Source: Corylus avellana (Eukaryota; Streptophyta; Magnoliopsida; Fagales; Betulaceae). Taken from it: a stretch of 64,000 nucleotides of DNA. The notes below the pieces were generated by a model that made no database searches, had not been told where the DNA came from, and saw only the letters and a program-made list of their open reading frames with translations. The number at the start of each line of letters is the position of its first letter. The first letter of the stretch is position 1. Of this stretch, positions 57,139-64,000 are shown piece by piece. The stretch lies in contig NC_081548.1 of the NCBI RefSeq assembly GCF_901000735.1, positions 4,898,001 to 4,962,000 of the forward strand, read 5' to 3'. Made by a program: the position numbers and the translations under genes.

Positions 57139-57565
57139 TGTATAACTTCACTTTAAACTCCTGAATTATCACGTGATTTGATAAGCCCTCCAAACTTCAA
57201 AACCTCTCAATTTTGTTCCTCTAAACTTTCAATTGCAATCAATTTAAATCCCTTCATCAGATTTTAAACATTAAAAGTGAGACAATGACGTTTATACCCT
57301 TGAATGTTTTATAAAATTCTAAATTTACACTTAATTCCAAATTAAAAAAATTTTAAAAAAATAAAGTTGGAAAAAAAAAAAAAAAAAAAATCAGACATAT
57401 TTTAGTCTTTTCAAGGGTAAATCAGGGAAGTTTACAGCTAAATATGACGGAGGGGCTCAAATTTACTGGAATTAAAAGTTCAAGGGTGCAAATTGAGAGG
57501 TTTTGAAGTTTGACGGAGGCTTCTCAAATCGCGTGGTAATTCAGAAGTATAAACTGAAGTTACCC
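57139..57565. mobile_element. MULE-type MITE, 427 bp
   Basis: Flanked by a perfect 9-bp duplication TAAAAAGTA (57130-57138 and 57566-57574). The ends form an imperfect inverted repeat of about 100 bp, with AACTTCA, ACGYGATTTGA, CTTCAAAACCTCTCAATTT in the same order from both ends. No coding. Confidence 0.85.
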
Positions 57566-57773
57566 CTAAAAAGTAGAATGTTTAAGAGTTTTTAAGGGCT
57601 TGATTTGGATCGGGATCCCTGGCAATGGGGAAGAAATTGCCCACAAATTTTTTTTCAAATCCTAACCATTCAATGTCATCTAAGGGTCAATATTGACCCA
57701 CGTGTCCCACTATTAACAAAATAATAAATTATTATTTAAATTTTTTAAAAAATTATAAAATAAAAATAATAAA

Positions 57774-58722
57774 GGGAAAATTACAGTTTACCCTCCCAAA
57801 GTTGTCAGCGATTTGCAATTCCGCCTCCAAAGTTTTAATTTTTGCAATCCACCCCCCTACAGTTCCAATTTTTTTCAATTCAGGCATTCCGTCAGTCAAA
57901 GCCGCTTTGACTGACGGAACAGTAATCACGTGATCACTTTATGCGGTTTAGTGCCCAAAATACCCCCATCAACATTCCCACCCTCACTTTATGCGGTTTA
58001 ATGCTCAAAATACCCCCCCTGCCCCTCTGTATCGACTTAAACCACCTCTTCGTGGGAGCCCCTATTGCTGATGGTCTATGTGCTGGGTAGTTTCAGGTGC
58101 TCGTCAGTCTCGAGATTGGAGAAGATTCAGATGGCTGGTGGTAGGTCCCATCGTGCGGTTTTTGGTGTGGCCCTGAAGTAGGATGAGCTTGGTGGAAATG
58201 TAAGATTTGCTGCTGAGCCTCGGATTTCCATTTGATGTTGTTGTGATCAGAGTTGACACCATAACTGAATCTCTTCGCCCTAAATACTCAACAAAAATTT
58301 CAGAATCCTCTGCCCAACACCGGAAAAAATATTTAGAGATTTATTAGTAAGCTTAAACCAGATTTTCATAAACCAAATCTGATTATTTGTTTCGATCGGA
58401 ATCGGATAAAATCTAGCTTGAAAGGTTTCAGATCGATATTGAACAAAAAAGAATCATGGCAGGATGTGATTAAATTCTGGTATCAAAATCTCAAAATTTT
58501 AGAGAAAATGATCGAACAGAGAGAGAGGGGGAACATGGATGGGGTATTTTGGGAAAAAAAAGTCCAAGAGTCACTGTTCCGTCAGTCAAAGCCGCTTTGA
58601 CTGACGGAATGCCTGAATTGAAAAAAATTGAAACTTTAAGGGAGTGGATTGCAAAAATTGAAACTTTGGAGGCGGAATTGCAAATCGCTGACAACTTTGG
58701 GGGGGTAAACTGTAATTTTCCC
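57774..58722. mobile_element. MULE-type element, 949 bp, with about 150-bp TIRs
   Basis: Flanked by a perfect 9-bp duplication AATAATAAA (57765-57773 and 58723-58731). TIRs start GGGAAAATTACAGTTTACCC and are near-identical over about 150 bp (57774-57923 and 58573-58722). Each TIR ends in a nested hairpin, CCGTCAGTCAAAGC against GCTTTGACTGACGG. The interior (57940-58560) is less AT-rich with no clear ORF. Confidence 0.95.
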
Positions 58723-58835
58723 AATAATAAAATAATAAAAATTTTGGGGTGGTCACCAAAAGGGGGTGGCCGGCCCACCCCAACTGAGAGCCGATCTGCT
58801 GCCACGTCGCCGGAAACACAACCAATACCCATCGC

Positions 58836-59243
58836 TGGTGACCCAACCACCACGGTACGCCCCTCTCTTTCTTTCTTTCCTCCTCTTTCTTGTTCTGGTT
58901 GGGCAGGAGAACACTCTCCCTCTTCCTTTGGTTTCCCTCTTGCTGAGACCAAACCCGAGAGAGATATTCAGAGGAGAGAGAGAGAGAGAGAGAGAGTTGG
59001 ACAAAGAGAGATTGAGAGAGAGACTGTGAGGAGGAGAAACGAGGAGGACAAGAGATAGAAGATGGGTTGTTTCCCTCTTGCCTAGACCAGACCCGAGAGA
59101 GATATTCAGAGGAGAGAGAGAGAGAGCTGGGGCTAGAAGAGAAAAACCAAAGGAAGAGGAAGAGTGTTTTCTTGCCCAACCAGAACAAGAAAAAGAGGGA
59201 GGAAAGAAAGAAAGAGAGGGGCGTGCGGTGGTGGCCGGGTGAT
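58836..59243. repeat. GA/CT-rich imperfect inverted repeat
   Basis: Arms of about 115 bp: GCCCCTCTCTTTCTTTCTTT and TTGTTCTGGTTGGGCA at 58857-58905 are answered in reverse by TGCCCAACCAGAACAA and AAAGAAAGAAAGAGAGGGGC at 59170-59222. Between them, TTTCCCTCTTGC-GAGACC-type units and AGAGATATTCAGAGGAGAG occur twice as direct repeats (about 58933 and 59070). Confidence 0.8.
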
Positions 59244-59898
59244 GTAGACTACAATGCCTAGGAGTATATGAGGAAGACCCGAATGGATAAAGGTGTGAAG
59301 ACGCCCCGGAAGATGGTGACACGATCACAGACTCGCGCAGGAAAGGAGGTAGTCCCTGGAATTGCGATCGATCGCACCTTGATTGCGATCGAGCGCAGTG
59401 CACCTGATTTGGAGAAGGAAGCCCTTGGAACTGCAACCGATACCCCCGTGCTTCTGCGATCGAGTGCATGATCGAGCGCACAAGCCCTTGGAACTGCAAC
59501 TGAACCTGTGAATGAGCGTAAGATCGAGCGTATAAGTCATTGGTAGAGCGGTCGAGCTCACTTGGGGCCTTCTATGTTATTTTTTCAGCTGTTAGTTGTT
59601 TTAAACCAACTTAGTTTACTTATTTTACTAGGATTAGGGTTATGGGAGCCCTAATTCCGTTCTTTACTAGTACTAGGGGTCTTGGGGCTATAAACACATG
59701 ATTATAGCCTTTTGAAAAGACAGTTTATTTTATTTGATCAGTTTTCTTTCAATAAGAATTACTCAGAGGAGTTTTCTTCATATTTTCCTTGAAAGGGCAA
59801 CCGCTTTGCAAGCTTGCACGACGTGTATGAACGCGATGATTCAATTCATAAAGAACATGAGGTGACACCGGGAAGGCGCGAGGAATGACAGATTGCAG
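59244..59898 (+). repeat. 5' LTR-like and leader region of a Ty3/gypsy element
   Basis: Upstream of gag: a block of GATCGAGCGCA-type repeats (59360-59535), a TATA-like CTATAAA (59687-59693), and a TTCAATAAGAA polyadenylation-like word (59748). No PBS matching initiator Met tRNA is seen, and no second LTR is in the window, so the edges are a guess. Confidence 0.4.
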
Positions 59899-60889
59899 CT
59901 ATGAGGGATCAAATTGAAGACCTCACATCCAACTGGCCGACGCACGCCTCCATGACTAGCATCTATGGCGACCCCCACCATGCATGCCAGAGGAGAAAGA
60001 CGAAGACGACGACGGGTATGGATCTGCAAACCCTTTTGCGGAGTGCCGAACGCAGGGCCGTCGACCCCCTGCGCAAGCTCATGCTAATCGGTGGGAGAGC
60101 GGGTTCAAACTTGAGATTCCAGAATTCCACAGGGGTCTTGAACACGAAGAATTCCTGGATTGGGTGGCAGCAGTTGAAGAGATTCTTGACTTTAAGGAGG
60201 TACCGGAAGATCGAAGAGTTTCTTTGGTTGCAACCAAATTTCGGGGAAGAGCTGCGGCCTGGTGGCCGCAATTGAAGCAAGATAGGGCACACAAGGGCAA
60301 AAGAAATCTTGACAATTGGGAGCAATTGTTAGGAAAGATGTGACCCACCTTTTTGCCCCACAATTACCTTTGAACCATGTATCAACGGCTGCAAAATTGG
60401 AGTCAAGTTTCGAAATCCGAAGATGAATACACCAAGGAGTTCTACAAATTATTGACACAAGTTGATTTGGCCGAGTCGGAGGAACAATTAGTGTCCCGGT
60501 ATATTGGCGGTTTGCGGCCACAAATTCAAGACACATTGAACCTCTTTGACCCCGCCAAGGTGTTGAAGGCTCCCCAAAGGGCGTTGTTAATTGAGAAGGC
60601 GTTGGCACGTGGTTCATTCAACTCATTTGGACGTGGCGGTGGTGGAAGCTACAACCAGTCAAGGGTTCCGTTCACAACTCGGAAGGTTCCTCCCCAATTG
60701 ACCGGCCCAAGTAAAAATCCCACACCCATGGGGCAGCCAAGCCAACCCAGGGCTGCAACCGGGCCCAAGTGTTTTTGTTATGGAGAGATGGGCCACCGGA
60801 TGGAGAATTGTCGCAAGGGAGAGAAGTATGGAAAGGCCCTACTAGTCGATTTGGGAGAAACCTTCGATGAGCAAGGTGATGGAGAATAG
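59899..60889 (+). pseudogene. Ty3/gypsy gag
   Basis: Starts near 59901 (MRDQIEDLTSNWP), shifts frame around 59985, then continues with the gag domain FKLEIPEFHRGLEHEEFLDW, AAAWWPQL and YTKEFYKLL. The zinc knuckle CFCYGEMGHRMENC lacks the second cysteine (Tyr instead). Stops in the main frame: TGA 60341-60343, TGA 60371-60373 and TAG 60887-60889. No functional capsid would be made. Confidence 0.88.
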
Positions 60890-63114
60890 CAAGAAGCAAA
60901 TTTTGACGACTTCGATGGGGCCGAAGAAGAATTTTCCACTAGGGATGACACTCCTTTATTGATGGCAAGAAGGATATGTTATACACCGTGGAAAGTGGAG
61001 GGAGACGACGGGCAGCGCCATAATCTTTTCCACATAATTTGCACGGTTGGAGGAAAATGGTGCAAACTTGTGATTGATGGGGCAGCTGTGAGAACGTCGT
61101 GGCTAAAGAAGCGGTTTGAAAGTTGGGCCTGGCAACGGAGAAGTACCCTATACCATATCGCTTGGAGTGGCTAAAAAAAGGGAACGAGGTAATTGTGTTT
61201 AAACGTTGCCTTGTGAGTTTTTCAATTGGAAAAATATATAAGGATAAGGTGTGGTGTGACGTGGTGGCAATGGATGCATGTCATATATTACTCAGGAGAC
61301 CATGGCAATATGATAGGAATGTGCATCATGATGGAAGGAAGAATACATACAGTTTCTTGGTTGACAATGTGAAGCTAACTCTCCTACCCAATCTGGCCGA
61401 AGGGCCCAAACCTTCAACCGGGACGGGTCAAACATTGTTGACCAGACATGAGTTCGTTAAAGAGATGCTAGAAGCGGATTGTGGGTACTTGCTAGTGGGT
61501 AAAGAAGGCAAGAAAATAGAAGAGGTGTCTGAAGAAGCCAAGGGGTTTGAAGAATTTGCATATGTATTTCTGGTTGAATTACCAGATGAGCTACCTCCTC
61601 TTCATGACATACAACACCAAATTGATTTGGTGCTGGGTTCAAGTCTACCCAACCGACCACATTACTGCATGAGCCCCAAAGAGCATGAAGAATTAAGGCG
61701 ACAAGTGGAGGGGTTATTAGTCAAAGGACACATTTAAGAGAGCTTGAGTCCTTGTGCGGTACCTGCTTTACTCACCCCTAAGAAGGATGGTTCATGGAGG
61801 ATGTGCATGGATAGTAGGGCCATCAACAAGATCACCATGAGGTATCGGTTCCCTATTCCCCGGTTGGATGATTTGTTAGATCATTTGAGTGGGGCAACGA
61901 TATTTACCAAGCTGGACCTAAGGAGTGGGTACCATCAAATTCGGGTACGACTAAGTGATGAGTGGAAAACACCATTTAAAACGCGGGAGGGACTCTTTGA
62001 ATGGTTGGTAATGCCGTTCGGATTATCTAATGCACCTAGCGCATTCATGAGAATGATGAACCAAGCTTTTCGGCCTTTTATAGGGAGGTTTGTCGTAATA
62101 TACTTTGATGACATACTCATTTACAGCTCCGATAGAGAGACACACCTTCTACATGTAAGGGGAGTACTTCAAGTGCTCCGGAAAGAGGAGTTCTATGCAT
62201 CATCGACCAAATGCCCATTCATGACAGATTCGATGATTTTTCTTGGCTATGTGGTGTCTAAAGACGGGTTGGTGGTGGACGAAGCCAAAGTGGTGGCCGT
62301 TCGGGTTTGGCCCATTCCTACAACATTACACGAGGTAAGAAGTTTCCATGGGTTGGTGTCTTTTTATAGGCGTTTGATTCATAATTTTAGCACCATCATG
62401 GCACCTATCATGGAGTGCATGAAGACGGGAAAATTCTCTTAGAGTGAGGCAGCTACCGAAGCATTTGAGTTAATTAAACTCAAGTTGATGACGACTCCAC
62501 TACTTGTCCTTCCGAATTTTGAATTGCCATTTGAGTTGCATTAGGATGCATCCAAGGTCGGCATTGGAGCGGTCCTGAGTCAAGGTGGAAGACCGGTGGC
62601 ATTCTTTAGTGAAAAGTTGAGTGGTTCAAGGCTCAACTATAGCACCTATGACATGGAGTTTTACGCATTAGTGCAATCATTGAGGCATGGGAGTTCCTAC
62701 CTTGCCTACAATGATTTTATCTTGTACTTCGATCATGAGGCGTTGAAGCACCTCAATAGTCAAGATAAACTCTCCTCCCGGCATGCAAATTGGGCTGCCT
62801 ATGTGCAACAATTCTCCTTCACCATCAAACACAAGTCAGGAGCTTTGAACAAAATGGCCGACAGCCTTAGCCGGAAGTCGACACTCTTGACCACCATGGC
62901 AATTGAGGTAATTGGTTTTGACCTTTTAAAGGATTCTTTATCAACTGACCCTCTTTTTGGCCCAATTGTTGATGATGTGTTGTTAGGAAATCAGAGTGAT
63001 TTTGGGCTGTATAATGGGTTCCTCTTCAAGGGCACTCAGCTATGCATCCCCGAGGGTAGTCTCCGGTTACGGATTATTCAAGCGCGCCATAATGAATGGC
63101 ACATGGGGGGGGGG
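60890..63114 (+). pseudogene. Ty3/gypsy protease-RT-RNase H, cut by gap 6
   Basis: Same frame as gag up to a protease-like LVIDGA, where a frame change at about 61080 follows a run of G; then one frame to the gap. Blocks: WCDVVAMDACHILL, RT with [41 protein letters not shown] and YFDDILIYS (about 62098-62125), RNase H with DAS...GIGAVLSQGG (about 62545-62590) and the start of the integrase zinc finger before the gap. In-frame stops: TGA 61117, TAA 61735, TAG 62440, TAG 62542. Order protease-RT-RNase H-integrase proves Ty3/gypsy. Confidence 0.92.
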
Positions 63115-63214
63115 NNNNNNNNNNNNNNNNNNNNNNNNNNNNNNNNNNNNNNNNNNNNNNNNNNNNNNNNNNNNNNNNNNNNNNNNNNNNNNNNNNNNNN
63201 NNNNNNNNNNNNNN
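63115..63214. other. Assembly gap 6 (100 N)
   Basis: Exactly 100 N, preceded by an artificial-looking G run (63105-63114). Gypsy integrase is lost on the left; an intron of the aminotransferase-like gene begins on the right. Confidence 0.99.
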
Positions 63215-63307
63215 GATTTTTATAATTTCAAGTTTACATTCTTAATTGAATCAAGGTGCTAGTGCATTTAATTACTTGGCTTGAAATTTTAATGTGTTTA
63301 TAATTAG

Positions 63308-64000
63308 TGGTCCTTACGTGGAGATTGACATGAGGACCGGAGAGATGGATGGCTATGATGCCATTTTCCTTAGCCCACATAAGTTTCTCGGTGGCCCTGG
63401 ATCCCCTGGCATTCTTCTGATGAGTAATGCCCTTTATCTCCTAAAATCTTTTCCACCATCAACTTGTGGAGGAGGAACTGTTAATTATGTCAACGGCTTT
63501 AATGAAAAGGTAAATTGATCCTCTTGTTTGGATAATTCTGTTGACTTGTCTGCTGGACCCAATTGCCTGAAAAGTTCCAAGCAGCATGTTTATCACATGT
63601 ACGTTAATCTACCATGCATCGTCAATTGCAGGAAACATTATATGTGGATGACATTGAAGAAAGGGAAAACGGTGGCACTCCACAGATAATCCAAACAGTT
63701 AGAGCAGCATTGGCTTTCTGGGTAAAGGAATACGTTGGCTACGAAGTGATTGAAAAACAAGAGCAAGCCTACATACGAAGAGCGCTTCAGAGGCTTCCCC
63801 CAAACAAGAACATCTGCATTTTAGGAAATACAACCACCAAACGACAAGCCATATTGTCTTTCCTCATTTATAGTACAACCAATTCCACCTTGTCTGGCCT
63901 CAAAAACAATAGCAGAGAGATAAGGGATGCGCTTAACATGTGGGGAGAGAGTGGGAACAAGAGAGATAAGCCTCTTCATGGACCATTGGTTGCATCACTC
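63308..64000 (+). CDS. Class-V aminotransferase / cysteine desulfurase-like protein, exons 3-4 (runs off window)
   Basis: Exon 3 is 63308-63509 (202 nt) after an AG acceptor; exon 4 starts at 63632 after TTGCAG and is open to the window end. Exon 3 reads GPYVEIDMRTGEMDGYDAIF then SPHKFLGGPGSPGILL, with the PLP-binding lysine in SPHK, and STCGGGTVNYVNGFNEK; exon 4 reads LYVDDIEERENGGTPQIIQT and continues with KRDKPLHGPLV. It lacks exons 1-2, which occur on the opposite strand at 49464-50685 and match it in phase and sequence context. No stop or frameshift is seen. It is either the rest of that gene, moved by rearrangement or misassembly, or a second truncated copy. Confidence 0.88.

Noticed and set aside
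58491..59499. Long ORFs on both strands around the GA-rich inverted repeat
   Set aside because: Overlapping frames in all directions reflect low-complexity sequence lacking stops; no family features.

Overview
The window is nuclear DNA of a flowering plant, most likely a woody eudicot. Genes have introns, intergenic DNA is AT-rich and crowded with plant-type transposons (SIRE-like and other Ty1/copia, Ty3/gypsy, CACTA, hAT, MULE, Harbinger-type MITEs, tRNA-derived SINEs), and the recognisable genes are plant families: cinnamate 4-hydroxylase, ABCG/PDR transporter pieces and a class-V PLP enzyme. I cannot name the species. Six blocks of exactly 100 N (8937, 31564, 41533, 47951, 55671, 63115) divide the window into seven contigs, and several features indicate that contig order, orientation or redundancy is not fully reliable.

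Layout. 1-8.9 kb: the 3' part of a large SIRE-like copia element on the minus strand (3' LTR, an extra ORF, broken gag-pol), cut at the first gap. 9.0-9.6 kb: a promoter-like block with no recognisable coding sequence behind it. 12.2-15.2 kb: a complete three-exon cinnamate 4-hydroxylase gene (minus) with TATA box and three AC elements. 15.6-18 kb: two Harbinger-type MITEs and two opposed SINEs. 20.4-27.3 kb: a complete second copia element (minus) with 264-bp LTRs, PBS, PPT, a gag-pol frame with a single stop, and a strange leader carrying two extra ORFs and a palindrome array. 27.3-40.2 kb: a large inverted duplication with arms of about 4.2 kb, around a spacer holding a CACTA end, a copia LTR and the last exon of a PDR transporter. 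41.4 kb: first exon of a PDR transporter, cut by a gap. 41.6-48 kb and 51.9-56.6 kb: a nest of transposons (CACTA inside a MULE-like element, with a hAT MITE at the CACTA edge) seen twice. 49.5-50.7 kb (minus) and 63.3-64.0 kb (plus): exons 1-2 and 3-4 of a class-V aminotransferase-like gene in opposite orientation. 57.1-59.2 kb: two long-TIR MULEs and a GA-rich inverted repeat. 59.2-63.1 kb: a decayed Ty3/gypsy element.

How it fits together. The only complete host gene is C4H, the second step of the phenylpropanoid pathway, with the MYB-type AC elements expected for lignin and flavonoid supply. The PDR and aminotransferase pieces are incomplete because of gaps or rearrangement. The most unusual signals are a strictly phased array of paired GTCCGGAC palindromes just upstream of the LTR TATA box of the SIRE-like element, a palindrome array in the leader of the second copia that also encodes a peptide repeat, the 4.2-kb inverted duplication, and evidence that contig 41633-47950 is a redundant copy of what belongs in the gap at 55671.
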